Shown: positions 21,617 through 34,400 of the stretch, piece after piece
Layout: each line of letters starts with the position of its first letter
How positions within the stretch are numbered: position 1 is the first letter of the stretch
Source: Cryptomeria japonica
Taxonomy: Eukaryota; Streptophyta; Pinopsida; Cupressales; Cupressaceae
Assembly: GCF_030272615.1 (NCBI RefSeq)
Contig: NC_081408.1
Location: 616,154,476 to 616,218,475, forward strand
Direction: 5' to 3'
DNA: 64,000 bases
Made by a program: the position numbers and the translations under genes
Notes under the pieces: generated by a model
Database searches by the model: none
What the model was told of the DNA's origin: nothing
What the model saw: the letters and a program-made list of their open reading frames with translations, nothing else

Positions 21617-23272
21617 CTCTTCAGAATATCCTAATTCAAAAATACAAAAAAATCAAAAAATTCAAAATTCAAAATTCAAAATTCAAAAAAAAAAAAAAAT
21701 CAAAAAATCGAAAAAAGTAAAGAGAAATAATTTCGTCCAATGGTGAAAACCACTTCGGTGGCGCCCTGGGCAAGTACCATGGTGAAAAATGGGTCACCAG
21801 CGCCATGCGTAGAGACATTGCTCCTCCCTCCTTCAGGATTCTCTTTCATCATTTCACTTTGCACACACTCACAACCTATTCATCCATAATAAACTTACCC
21901 ATTCCCATCATGGCTTGTTATTGATGTACCCAAGATTGGTTAGCTATTCATAATAAATCTCCCTTTCCATCCATAATAAACCAGATCCTATCTGTGGCTA
22001 AGGCAAAATCCTATGTCTAGTGATGGGTGTGGAATTGAGAACATCACATGTTTCGAGGAGTACAGTTTCTTCTAGCTTCCTTCAGTCTATCCGCGCACAA
22101 TCCGCAATAAAGCAGCATTTGCATCACAGATCTGCAATAAAGTTTCATCTTCTCCACAATAAAGTATCAGTTTCATGGATTCAGTCAGTTTCAGATGAGA
22201 CACAGCAGCAACAATGGGCTTCAACAAAATCAAATCTTTCAACGGACTCAGACAACATTATGGTTCAGTGCTATCTATCCTTTCTGTGAAAGTAAACATT
22301 GTGACCACAATCAAATAAGACTTATACAAGTGACAAGAGACACTAAAATTGAGGACTACAGTGGATGTTGGTGTCGAGTCTTGGTTTTCCTTTGATTTTA
22401 TCTTTCTGGTGACATGTCTTTTAGCTTTTCCAGGATGTCTTTGACTGGAGATTCTATCTCCAGGATGTCTTTGACTAGAAAGGTGAGGATGGGGTATCGT
22501 CACCTATTTATATTTGCTGTCTGTGGCTTGTCTCTTAGTAATGCTATGACTTGTCCAAGGATATGAGGACACTATGAGTCTAGTGTGAACTGGGGCATTC
22601 CTTGTTTGTGACTGTCTTATCTCCATGCAAACAGGTACAATGACTTTCTGGGTCGAACATATGCCTCGATTGTCATAACCTATTTTGCCATAATAAAGCT
22701 CAATGATGATAACGCACAAAAAGCTCTTTCACTTTCATATCTTCTGTCTTTTCATCCCCCTTTCTTGATTGACTTTCATAGTCCTTCTCGAGTCCGCATA
22801 GCCTATTATCACATGACTGAGTATAATGACACACCAAAAACATTTGCATTTCATGTAGCTGCACTTGCATTACCACATATAAGCATTTCATACATACATG
22901 TAGATATCACAACTGCATCACATCCTGTACACAACACCTGTTAGCATAATTTACATTTGCATTATCATATTCATCTGCATTACATACATTCACATTTGCA
23001 TCGGCATACACATATAAAACATAAAAGAACAAAAATATTGCATTACATACATATTTGCATCCATATCATAAGCATACATCATAAAACATCTCATCACATA
23101 GGTACACATGCATATAGCTGCTGCAAAAACAATGATGAATCATCTCATATATATAATCAAAAGTGTCATGATACAATGATGTCAAATACATATGGCTACA
23201 AAAGCACCCACAGGTGTCTATATTATCATACAAAAAATGGTACAAAAGTGATACAATGGGAGCCCTCTATGG
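21617..23272. other. Gypsy E spacer between pol and antisense gene
   Basis: No protein domain on either strand. 21640-21720 is an A-rich run with repeated AAAATTCAAAATTC. 22430-22477 has a near-exact direct repeat of CCAGGATGTCTTTGACT. 22820-23120 is rich in degenerate ACATTTGCAT and CATACAT phrases. ORFs here are simple-sequence readings. Confidence 0.55.
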
Positions 23273-23730
23273 CTATGATGAACTCCCTCCCTCGGAGCCA
23301 CCTGGCCTCGATGGAATCTGAGCCCCTGAAGGACCCACCCTAGGATCACCCTGCCTATCTCCTCTATCTGGTGGTGGTGGTGGACCCATGACCCCACCAC
23401 TCGATGCCTGTCTCCTCCGGCTCCCCCCCGTAGCTGTCGCTGTGCACGACGGTCTATGGAAGCTCCTCGCCCGCTGATCTGCTGGCACTGCACCATAGTA
23501 GAGGTCTCTCTAGTAGCCTATCTCCTCTTCTGCTCGCAGGACATATGCATATCATGCCCCTGTGTCCTCCGCCGCCTGTCTCCTTGCCCTCAGTGCTGTC
23601 TCAGCCTCTGTATAGCGCTGGATCGCCTGATCTCTCTCTCGCTCAGTATCTCTGAGCCTCGTCCTGAGCCGATCCCTCTCCCTCTCCAGCTCCTGAATCT
23701 CATCTGCCTGTCCCTGGCAGATCTCCCTGA

Positions 23731-23952
<222 letters not shown>

Positions 23953-25293
23953 TAGCAGCAATCCACCGTGACCCCTCACCACCCGAGCCGGTCTCTCCTC
24001 ATCACCCTCCCTCCGAGGTGCAACCCTCCTCTCTCCAACTACTCCCCTCCTCCTCCGTCGGCCTCGACCCCCATCACCTCCACCGTCATCATCATCTCCC
24101 CCACCATCTCCCTCCAGTGCCTCTCCTGGATCTATCAACCGTGGGAACGGATGCTCTGTCCAATAGGCTGTATACTCGGCATCCATGCCGGCATCCTTGA
24201 TCTCTAACCACATGTTCCAGGGTAGAGGTATCATCTCCACCAGCTGTGTCACTGCCTGATCATACGATAGCAACGGCCCAAACTGTGCCTGATCTCTCAC
24301 GGTACGGGCATACATGCCTGAGCCTCGCGACATCCTCTGAATCCGGCCAAACTGTTTGCCAATCTTGTCTACCAGCTGCCTCTCTAGCACATAGGGCATC
24401 TGCCCAATCAGGTACCTACTCCGAAAGGTGTACGGTAGCTCAACTGCATCATCCTCTCACTGCTCGCAGCCCAGATAAGGTCGCCATATGACTTCATCAA
24501 TGTCATCAATCACTCGCCACCAGTACTCTAGCCTGCCAATCTGTGGCTGCAAAATGATCATATCATATAAATGCACGAAGCTGCGCCCATGACCTCTGCC
24601 CCTGAAGTGTATCAGTCGGGTAATCGACAGATACTCGTAAGCCCATACCTACAGCAATGTAACTCCGCAACCCAATCCCACTGACCCATGGTAAACAAAC
24701 TAATGCAACTCATAATACAGGTGGGCCAATACACATGGTCCCCAGGCATATCTGGTATGCTGTGTCATCAGCATCTCCAGTGCTCCCCCCCAGCCCACAG
24801 CCAACCCCCGTGTCGCCCTGTCTAGACACAGGAAACCACTGATAGCTCCTCCGATCACTACCAGCAATGCTAACCCTGTGGCTGTCATGGTGTCCCATGC
24901 CACGTATCCTGCCCTCATCTCCAATCCAGGGTCTTGGAATACTCGTCTCAGGGCCTCTCTGTCACCATCTCGATCGTATGGGATCAGCTCCCCATCGATC
25001 GACACCCACAGAATCCTGTATACATCCTCCAGGGTGACTGTCATCTCACCCATAGGCAAATGGAACGTGCACGTCTCAGAGTGCCATCTCTCAGCAAGCG
25101 CAGTCAACAAACCCATGTTTGCCCGAAACTCAGGCACATATAGTACATGTCTCAAGCCCATCTCCTCGATGGCAGCTCGGTCCTCGAATGACAACTCCAG
25201 TCGCAACCTCTGTGTCGATGGGAATCTCTCCCGTGACTCCAGTATAGGTAAATACTCCTGCAGTCAAGCAAATCAATCATGTCAGTTATAGTG

Positions 25294-25565
25294 GCATTCA
25301 CTGTTTATCACAAAATGCTACTCACTATCTAAATGCATATGGTTATCTACCCTAGTGACACTCACTGTTCATCACAAAGTGTTGCTTCTATCCTAGTGGT
25401 ACTCACTGTTCATCACAAAGTACTACGTGTGTGACACTCCCTGTTCATCACAAAGTGTTACTCACATTTGCACTCCCTGTTCATCACAAAGTGCTGCTCA
25501 TATTTCAGTACTCCCTGTTCATCACAAAGTACTCTATCTTGGTACTCACTGTTCATCACAAAGTG
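25294..25565. repeat. Minisatellite in PMD intron, about seven copies
   Basis: A core of CACTC(A/C)CTGTTCATCACAAAG recurs at about 25294, 25357, 25399, 25435, 25471, 25508 and 25543, with variable spacers of 10-20 bp. A weaker copy (GTTCATCACAGAACTG) lies near 25646. Confidence 0.8.
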
Positions 25566-25695
25566 CCTTGATCTATCCTAGTCTTCCTAGAGGACCTGCT
25601 TGAGTGTATCCTCTCAGCAGCTTATCCAATCGACAGCGTATGTTCATCACAGAACTGCCGATTTGACCTAGAAGACCAAAACTTGCATTTTTCAA

Positions 25696-25928
25696 TGCAA
25701 ACGCGCTTACATTACATAAATGCGCCTACAGACTGCACAGACGCGCCTGCACAACACAGACGCGCCTGTATAACACAAACGTGCCTATGCCGGGCATAAA
25801 CGCGACTAGACTATGCAGACGCCCCTGCACATCGCAGATGCGCCCGCATTCGACGCAAACGCGGTTCCAGACACAGATGTGCCTGACACCGACACAGACG
25901 CGCCTGACACCGACGCAGACGCGGTTAA
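25696..25928. repeat. GC-rich minisatellite in PMD intron, about 20-bp period
   Basis: The core AGACGCGCCTG alternates with CACA-type spacers about eleven times, with variants such as AAACGTGCCTA and AGATGCGCCCG. GC- and CpG-rich in an otherwise AT-rich region. Confidence 0.75.
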
Positions 25929-26439
25929 GCGGTTTTTGACATTTTTCAACTCTACTTCTAAAGTGCATTTATTGCCCTATTCGACATGCATTAATGACAA
26001 AATTAAATGCGTCAAAGTACAAGGAGGTTTGGTGGTACTTACCGGCTCTCCTGCCTCTGCTGGCCTCTGAGATCGACAAACACGGTTGAATCTATGCACG
26101 AAAGCCATCGCTGCTGACTGCTCCTGCTCTATTCTCACTCTGCAATATGCTCTTGTGAAGGTGTAGATGACAATGAGGATGTATTTTCCCCCGTGGTCTA
26201 TCTTATAGCCTATCCTAGCCTTAGCCTTCATTTTCCGAGTCAGTCTTCATTATCCCGTGACTTTGTCACTTTATCCAGTCAGTCCATTCTAGCCTTTCTT
26301 TCTTATCGAGAGATTGTCTGCAATCTTTTCAGACATTTTCATCCAATCTCTCGAGGGGGCATATCATTCCCATCCTGGGGCAACTCTGTATCAGTTCATC
26401 TTATCTTCTTTGAAACAACGCGACAAGCAGCATTGTCTC

Positions 26440-26453
26440 AAAGAGGGGCAAAA
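26440..26453 (+). other. Polypurine tract of gypsy E
   Basis: AAAGAGGGGCAAAA lies immediately before the LTR start TGTAGACACC. It fixes the element as plus strand and shows that the PMD gene is antisense inside it. The 26109-26439 stretch to its left holds the PMD upstream region and nothing else I recognise. Confidence 0.75.
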
Positions 26454-26478
26454 TGTAGACACCTAAAATTGTCCAGTC

Positions 26479-26711
26479 TAATTAAATAAATATTTTATTT
26501 ATTTAATTATCTAAGCCTAATTCTTCTATTAATTAAATAAATCTTTATTTATTTAATTAATTCATTTATCCTCTTCTAGCCTTATTTCTCATTTAAATAA
26601 ATACATTTATTTATTTAAATTATCCTTTTCCTAAATTAAATAAATATCTTATTTATTTAATTGATCCCACTTCTTCTATTAATTAAATAAATCAATATTT
26701 ATTTAATTAAT
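26479..26711. repeat. Five AT-rich palindromes in gypsy E LTR
   Basis: Perfect inverted repeats of the form ATTAAATAAAT / ATTTATTTAAT: arms 26479-26491 with 26497-26509 (13 bp), 26528-26542 with 26547-26561 (15 bp), 26591-26602 with 26609-26620 (12 bp), 26634-26645 with 26651-26662 (12 bp) and 26678-26692 with 26697-26711 (15 bp). Loops are 4-6 bases. They form a spaced array of short hairpins upstream of the TATA box. Confidence 0.85.
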
Positions 26712-26872
26712 TCATTAACCTTTTCTACCCATGACACATGTCATTCATCTCTTAATTCATACACTACCTACCCCTTTCATTATTTTATTATTTCTTCTAC
26801 CTACCCTCTAATCATAGCCGACCTCCTTTTTACACCTCTCAATCTTATCCCTCCATTTCATATTGTGTCTTC

Positions 26873-26879
26873 TATTTAA
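26873..26879 (+). promoter_or_regulatory. TATA-like box in gypsy E LTR
   Basis: TATTTAA in the context TTCTATTTAAGGAG, where a promoter would be expected. It is weaker than the TATATAA boxes in the other LTRs. Confidence 0.35.
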
Positions 26880-27236
26880 GGAGATGCCTTCTTCATTATC
26901 AAACCCTAAGGACCTAATGACTTAAGGCCCTAATGATCATTTTGACTACACTACGATCCTACTTGCAACCACATTCCATTCTTTGTTGAGCTCTTGTGCA
27001 CATAAAATCTGAGAGCCAATATATCAAGCAAGATCAATGGAGATAGGAAGAATGGAGATCAAAACCCTATTGGACATGTGATGGTATAATCTTTGTGATT
27101 TCATGTGATTTGCATTGTCTTAGGTAATCTTCATATGTTATGGTGGATCTTTGTTGTTGTTAGGCTAGGGTTTTGTGGTTGAATTCATTTAGCCTTTCAA
27201 TATTGTTGTTATTGTCTTCCATTTTCACCATATACA

Positions 27237-27339
27237 GGCATAAAGGAGGAAGCCTGGTGGATAATGGAGTTGAGTGTGAAGAGTGAGTGGTGTCTAGGTC
27301 TTGGTGCTTTTATGCAATGGTGGAGTCAGGTGATGGGTT
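27237..27339. other. Unassigned junction sequence
   Basis: About 100 bp between the gypsy E LTR and the first recognisable array C LTR sequence. GAGTGTGAAGAGTGAGTGG and similar phrases match nothing else I recognise here. Confidence 0.4.
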
Positions 27340-27775
27340 TATAGCCACAAAGTGTCGATGAGAGGTAAAACCACTCTTGCTGATAGAGTATGTCTCATCG
27401 ACATAAGTACATGTCGATGAGACAAACACACTGTCTCACTGAAATTTTGCCATAGTAAAGATTTTTTACATTTTTCAATCTACAAGTAGCTTGAATCAAA
27501 CTCGATGAATTAAACACACTTAGATGCAAACTTAGAACATTATTCTAGATCTAAGATACATAAATTCAACACATTTGCACATCAACAATCCATTTTATCT
27601 GCTCTGCAACCTATTTCTACATTTCATCTCTTCTGCCCTATTTATTTGCAATCTATTCTTTTTTGCATTTCAAGTTTTTTGCAACCTGCAAGTGACATTG
27701 TTTCTTTTCTGCATTTCAACTTTTCTGCAACCTGCAAGTGACATTGTTGACATCAATGACAACATCATACCAACA
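27340..27775 (-). repeat. Array C left LTR, truncated
   Basis: Matches about 44785-45229 of the central LTR, including GAGTATGTCTCATCGACA and the terminal ATCATACCAACA. Its left part is missing, replaced by the gypsy E side. Confidence 0.75.
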
Positions 27776-27776
27776 A

Positions 27777-27827
27777 TCTCCCCCTTTGGCATTGATGTCA
27801 TCACACGATCTCATTCTCCCCCTTTGA
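27777..27827 (-). other. Twin polypurine tracts of array C copy 0
   Basis: On the minus strand, CCAAAGGGGGAGA (27777-27789) lies just before the LTR start TGTTGGTATGATG. A second tract, GTCAAAGGGGGAGAA, is at 27814-27827. In copy 1 the first tract is kept (45230-45242) and the second is degraded (45268-45282). Confidence 0.65.
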
Positions 27828-27975
27828 CAACAATGGCGAAGGGTCTGTACACCGATAAAAATCAACATAGACAACCATTGTGTACATGATACTAGATAAC
27901 CAATCAACTAATATGCTATCAACAAACTCCCCCTTAGATGTATATCTCTATTGGAACCATTTCACCCATACTCAA

Positions 27976-29640
27976 TGTGTGGGGGAAAAAGCGAGACTAA
28001 GCTAACATACCCTAATCCTACCTTTTGACACACATTTGTGGAATACAAAAGAGCCTAGAGGTATCACACAATTGGCTACTTCTTTCTGTGGAAGAGAGAG
28101 CCACAACCTACCTATTAGGATTTCTATTCCTTTGTTGCAAATGATAGATAAAATGATGCAAGTTCAACTACTAGCCCTAGAGTGCAAGTATGAACTAGTA
28201 ACAAGATTGCAAGATTGAGATTAAGTGATGAAAAGCTGTAAACACAAGGATAAAAGGAGAATGCAGATGTGTACCTAGAGTTAAAATTTGAGTGAAAATG
28301 TTCGGGATGAGGGTGCAGGCGCCACTGTCCTGATTCTGCTCCTGAAACTGCTGTTTTGCAACCTGAAAAGCTGTCGAAAAAATGCTGAAACTTGCTGTCT
28401 GACAGAAGGACCAGGGTGCCCAGCGCCCCTGTCCCAGGGACTAGGGCTCCCAGTGCCCCTGTCCTGGTAGGACTAGGGCACCCCACGCCCCTGTCCTGGT
28501 CTTTTGCTCTGAAATTTGGTGTGTTGTTCTGTCTCGGTCTGCTTCCGTCGGATCTGCAACTTGCGGCGTTGTCTGAATCCCAAAACCTGCACTTATATCT
28601 GAAAAGGTATGGTGGGTGGCTATATAGGGTTTTGCCTTAGTCAAACCCCCGCTTTGATGATTTCCACCTCCACGAATAGCCAAGTTGTATTGTAAAAGTA
28701 ATGTGTGTGCAGACCTTGTGTGTGTGCAAGATCCTAAAGTGCAAGTAAGCAAACTAGAGCAACCTAGAAAGTAAACCCTAATTGCTTGCAAATGATAATG
28801 TAAATGCTCCAAATCAAGATGTAAAGAGATCTAAAGCATGAATACAAGTGATATAATGAGGCTTATGCAAAGACATGAAAACAACATGAAATCATACCCA
28901 ACCCCAAGGGAGGGGTACAAGCCAATCTTCAGTCGGTGATCCCCTATTGCTCTTCAATGTCTTCAAAGCCCTAAATGGATGAATGAAATTGATAGATGCT
29001 TGATGGATGGATGTTGAATGTTGTTGAAGTCTTCAAAGATCTGCTCTTTCGCTGTATAGAAGGTCCTTGAAACCAAAATTCTGAAATCCCTTCAAATGAA
29101 GAAAGAGAGCTCTTATATATGAAACCCTAGGTCTTAATTTCAACTTTTGGCCGACCTAGAGATTGAATCTCCTGCCAATTTCTTGGGGTTAAGCTTTATT
29201 TTATGATTGGATCGTGCTCCTAAAATTTCGAGAAAAATGTCCGGGACCATGTGCACGCCGGGTGCCATGGTCCCGACAACTTTTCACCAAATTTTCAGGG
29301 CCGTCAGATATGATGATTTTAGAGAGAATGTCGAAGTTACAGGTGATTTCGAGATGTTTTGACCCCCGAAATCAAGCCCCCAAGTTCAAAATAGGACCTA
29401 ATTAGGGTTTTTGATTAAATGATGTATTGGAAGAATAAAATGAAAGGGGCACACTTTAATGAAAAGGGCCCAACTTTATGATATGGGAGATGATAAAATA
29501 GAACCTTAGACCTAATTAATTTAATTAATTAAGTGCTAAAGGGGAAATGCAATGCAAAATACAAAATGCGCCAAGGCGGGTGCTAAACTAGGTGTGAAAT
29601 TGTACCACCCTAGCAAGTGCGTACAATTTATGACGCTACA
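27976..29640 (-). repeat. Gypsy B 3' LTR (1665 bp)
   Basis: From TGTGTGGGGGAAAAAG to TATGACGCTACA. It is followed by the complement of the polypurine tract. It matches 35036-36687 over its length. Confidence 0.85.
29113..29120 (-). promoter_or_regulatory. TATA box, gypsy B LTR (left copy)
   Basis: Minus-strand ATATATAA within CATATATAAGAGC, about 520 bp from the LTR start at 29640, the same spacing as in gypsy A. Confidence 0.45.
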
Positions 29641-29655
29641 TTTAGCCCCCACTTT
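29641..29655 (-). other. Polypurine tract of gypsy B
   Basis: Minus-strand AAAGTGGGGGCTAAA, directly before the LTR start TGTAGCG; identical to the gypsy A tract. Confidence 0.8.
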
Positions 29656-31463
29656 AGCGGTCATATGAACACTACGTGCATATGCAAGCTAAAGTACAGA
29701 AAAGTAAACATTATTTGAAAAAAGATATATCCATAAGTCTGTTGAACGAAGCCCCCAGCGGTATCTGCAGTACACAGTTAGGAACCGCACCCTACAAAAC
29801 ACACGTTAGATCACAAAATCACCTAATGCTTACTAAGGAAGGTGATGAAAATTCGAGGGTAGCTATATGCCCCCCCTGTTTCGGCTTGCTAATTTTAGTG
29901 AGTTGAAACAGGGTATCATGTTTACCACTTCGACTTGTTAGAGAATATTGATGACAAATGCTCATAAGAAGACTTGATATGAGATCAAAAACTAATGGAG
30001 AATCATTTGGTAAGAAAGAGGACTAAATCTAAATTCCAACACAACAAAGAGTGTGAGGATTTGAGAGTCCTCTAACACAAGATGAAGGATGTAAATGGAA
30101 ACAAAATGCAAAGAGAAGAAAAGAAAGGAGAAAAGCATGAGTACACACATTGGTGATCCATGAAAAGAATAGTGAGAGAGAAAACATGGACTTCTCGCCC
30201 CTAGATCTTGTCTAGGTGATCCATGGGAAAAGGACATGGAACACTAGCCCCTAGAGTTTGTCTAGGTGATCCATGTAAGGGAGGAGAGTGAGAAAGTCTA
30301 GCCTTATGCCGCTAGTTCCACTCAACCTCGTGCATGTGTGTGTAAGTGAGGTTAGAAGCACCTTATAGGAGTCTATGCCCGAGTATGCTACAACCTGTAT
30401 ATGTATAGTACAAAAGTGTGACATCTCGCTCTAAGAGTCTGTGCTCTGGTTCCAAGAATGACCCATTGCTCAAAAAGTGTAATGTTTATGTCATAAGCAA
30501 AGTAGAACAAGGATACCTACTTTCATCACAAAAGAAGATACCCCAAAAATGCAACAATGTCATAGATCCAAGCAAGAGAGTTTTGCACTCTTTAAGCAAG
30601 GATAAGATAGTTGAAAAGGGATATCTCGTAGTATGTGTAAAGGATATCCTTAGAGGAGAAGAGATCTTTGTACAAAAGACACCTATCCCCGAGAGGAATT
30701 GTCTTAGACAAATATAACATCTTCTAGAATAAGACAAAGAAGAGAATAAGAATGCAATACTTCCTTCTTTTGCGAGGTGAAAGTGATTCTTAATGAAGGA
30801 TGATGCTTTTTTTAACCCAATTGGGAGAGTGAATTCATTATGGATGTATTTTACCAAGTGCAAAAGAGGTTGTAGTCAAGGACTTACACCTCTTGTAAGA
30901 GAGAATCCTTGAACAAACAACAACAAATGCATACAAGGAATAACATCAAGTAATAAAGTTCACACCATCCACAAAATAGGAAAAAGTGGATCCTTAGATA
31001 AAAATAAGGAAAGATCATTGCCTCCCAAGGATAAGGACAATGAGAAGGACTTACACAATCTTCTAGGGAGAGATTTAGACATAAGCGAAATGTACTACAT
31101 ACTCACATGAGTTCATGCAAGCAAGACATTAGTGTATGTAAAATTCTCCTCACAAGAAGTGGGCAGGATAAGAAAGGGAATACACATCTTCTCCCGTATC
31201 TAGGAAAAGAGGATTCTAAAGCAAAGATGATCAATATTTCCACACTATTACCCCAAAGGGAAAGTTTAACCATAAAAAGAAGAGATGTATGAAGTCACTC
31301 TTGTCCCCATAGGAACAAGAGATAACATAGAAAACTTAGGCTATTATGTTGCTTCAAAAAAATATGATTGCACTTGAAATTGTACCATCATGAATGACAA
31401 TGAGCCCCCAGTAAATGAGCTACCAATGTCACATAATGATGAGCAACATAATAGCCATTAATG
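29656..31463. other. Gypsy B non-coding 3' region
   Basis: Homologous in reverse to 11108-12955 of gypsy A. It contains many AAGGATA and GAAGATACC phrases. No domain was recognised; ORFs of 60-125 codons on both strands are not supported. Confidence 0.55.
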
Positions 31464-34400
31464 TTATTTAAAGACATGATAGACTAAATGAGGTATTTGA
31501 ATATGACATGCTGAATGCTCAACCATAAGTGAGATAAAAAACATGTATAAAATGATAAAAATTGAAGAAGGAAAGTTACGAGAAATCTTAGAAGAAAGAT
31601 GAGTGTAATTTATTAGAGCCTTATCCCTGGAGGAAAGGACTTTATGATGAATAGGAGATAAAAATTCATAAGTGGATTTAGAAATTTGAGGGGAGTCATA
31701 AAGAGATTTGTTCATCGCCAAGATTTCCTTATGAGGGGAATGAGAGTTGATAGAAGTAGAAGATGATTTAGTTGAAGTGAGATCATCATCACTACTAAAT
31801 ATAGCATTCACATTGAGAGATGGTCTTTTAGATGCTTTGGTGGGCTTAGAAAGATTATATCTGAGTCCAAATGAATATTCATGCATGTTATGCTCTAAAG
31901 GAACTTTAATTCCTTGTTCATTTGTGCCACAACCATTTCCACTATAGCCACTCTTAGCCAAAATATGAAAACCACGACCATAACAATTAGCCATTTCAGA
32001 AAGAGAAGGATGTTTTTCATAAGACAAAGAATCAAATTCTTCAGAATTAGAGGTGTGAGGAGAAGAAGTTTGAGAAGCGGCCACAAAATTATTGCTCATA
32101 GGTTTAGGTAAGACTGATTGATCTCTAGTTTCTTCCTTCTTTTTAACTTTAAGCTCTCTAGGAGGAACCCTATACTCACCTACAAAGGTGGGATTAAAAT
32201 CAAGAGATCCCCAATCGTCTTCTGCGAGAACCTTCTCAAGATCAAAAGCCTTTCCATGTGTAGATTCAAGTTGAGAAGAATCTTCTTCAGGAAATTCAGA
32301 CTCATCCAAAGAATTTTGATTATCAGAGGGTAATGATTCATCCATAGGTATCTTGTTTAACGAGTCATCACTAGAAGAGGAAGGCTTAGAAGGACTCCCT
32401 TTGGAAGTAGATGTTTGCAAACAAGCTTGAAAATTACTATCACCTATCAAGGTATATGTCTTATTATTATAAATAAATTTAACTTGTCTATGCAATGTAG
32501 AGGGGACAGCTTGCATATTGTGAATCCAAGGTCTCCCTAATAACAAGTTGTATGTTAGAATTCCCGACATAAAATGGATAGGAGTAGGCAAAGTAATAGG
32601 TCCCACTGTGATGGGTAAGGTGATAATACCTAATGAAGACTTAGCCACATTATCAAATCCTCGAATGGGACGAGAGTCAGGCTCAATAAGGGATGTATCC
32701 ACATTCATCTTATGCAATAGATTAATGCTACACACATTAAGGCCAGAGCCATTATCTACCAGTGTTCGTCTTATAGCAGTGTCATTTATGATAATCACAA
32801 TCATCAAGGGATCATATTGATGTAGAATTTCACTAGTAGGCAACTCATCTTGAGTAAACACAATTTGAGCTTTAGGATTCATCACAGAGTTAACCAAAGA
32901 CACTATATTACTAGATGTATTAGGTGGAGGAACATTCAAATCTTTCAAGGCATCTTGTAACATTCCATGATGAGTAGAAGAAGTTTGGATCAAATCCCAA
33001 AGGGATATCTTAGCAGGAGTAGTTTTAAGTTGTTCTATGAGATCATAGTCCTTACTAAGCATTTGTGAAATACGAGGAGCTTGAGGAAGAATAGGTTGGG
33101 AAGGAGGAAGTGAAGTTGGGATAACTGGAGGAGGATTAGGTTGCCTATTGTTTCTTGTGTTATAGGTATGAGCAACCGCATTATAACTCTCTCTAGTCAG
33201 TTGCTTAGCATACTCATAAGGGCTCTTAGTAGAATAACCTCCTTGCACAGTAATAATAGGTTTCTTAGGAGTGCAAAAAGAATCATTAGCATAACCACCT
33301 TGAACCACTAAGATAGGCTTGTTTAAAGGTTGAGAATTTTGAGAAGGACAAGCACCTTCGATAGTGAAGAGAGGTTTGTTAGGTGTTTCATTCACATGTA
33401 TCAAATTGATTGAGGATGGTTTAGAGGAATGAACAAAAGTGCTGGAAGAATTATTGATAGTCTTCTCTTGCACTAGAATCTCATCACGGATTAAATCAAT
33501 TTTAGGAGAGAGACAAGGGGTAGGCATTGATGTTCCAGTAGGAAAAGTAATACTAGGAAAGGTCATATCATCCTCTATCATCAAAGGATCTACATGGGGA
33601 ATAAACTCTCTAGGAGAAGGATCAACATTACTCTCTAAATTCTCACTTTTGGGAGGGAGATCTTTGAAAGAGATGTTAACCATCTTGCTTTGAACTAGGG
33701 TATCCTTATGAATAGAACCAAGTTGAGGAGAGGGAGATGCTTTATTTTTAGAGGGAGAATAATTGAGATTCAAGGAAGGTGAGAAACTATCAAGGGAGTT
33801 TTCAATCTTGATTTCATCCCCTTTGGATAGGGTTCTCTCATGGGATAGAGAATAATCTACACCTTCTTCTAATGGTTCATCCCAAATAGTGAAGTTGTTG
33901 AAAGGAATGTTTGAAGTATTGTCAATTTCGGGAGAGGAGATAACATTGTTTATTAATTCCTCATCCTTAGGAGGGAGAGCATCAATAGACGTGTTAAACT
34001 CATCCTCTTTCCTCAAAATATGTTCAATATGATCTTTAGGGGAGAGAGAATTAAGGAAATTGCTTATTATTTCATCTTCTTTCTCTAAGGGATGCTTATG
34101 GGTAAGACAAACTTTAGGAGAAGGGTAAGCATTTATCATTAATTCATCATCTCTAGTTGGAATTTTGTTGGAAAAGGAAATGCCATCACTAGGAAATGTA
34201 GGGATAATTTCATCTTCTTGCACAAAAGGATCCTCATGAATGGAGTGTTTTTTAGGAGGAACATGAACATATTTCTCCAAAGATTCATGCTTAGGAAGGA
34301 GATCTTTGAAAGAAGTGTTCATAACCTCTTGTTGCACTAACATGCCCCCATTGGAAGGACTAACTTTAGGAGAAAATAAGTCAATGTCCATCAATACCTT

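Larger units (their letters stand above)
25258..26042 (-). other. Predicted 785-bp intron of the antisense PMD gene
   Basis: On the minus strand the donor reads GCCG|GTAAGTACC and the acceptor CTTGACTGCAG|GAG, with a possible branch site CTGAC 26 bases or so upstream. The reading frame is continuous across the join (phase 0 on both sides), and upstream and downstream frames are both protein-like while the intron is not. It is filled by two minisatellites. Confidence 0.6.
26454..27236 (+). repeat. Gypsy E 3' LTR (783 bp)
   Basis: Starts TGTAGACACC after the polypurine tract and ends ACCATATACA. It has a TATA-like TATTTAA about 420 bp in and five AT-rich palindromes in its first third. A reversed fragment of a similar LTR is at 8069-8236. 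Without the 5' partner the right end is set by the terminal ACA only. Confidence 0.65.

Noticed and set aside
21640-21720. A-rich tract as a LINE or mRNA poly(A) tail
   Set aside because: It is an AAAATTC repeat just after pol inside gypsy E, not at an insertion boundary, and no target duplication is present.
25294-25565. Regular repeats with spacers, like a CRISPR array
   Set aside because: Spacers are short and of unequal length, repeats vary, and the context is a plant retrotransposon intron.
28124-28812. Pro/Gly/Leu-rich minus-strand ORFs, repeated at 35184-35859
   Set aside because: They are the same positions in the two gypsy B LTRs and derive from a GGCGCCC-type local repeat.
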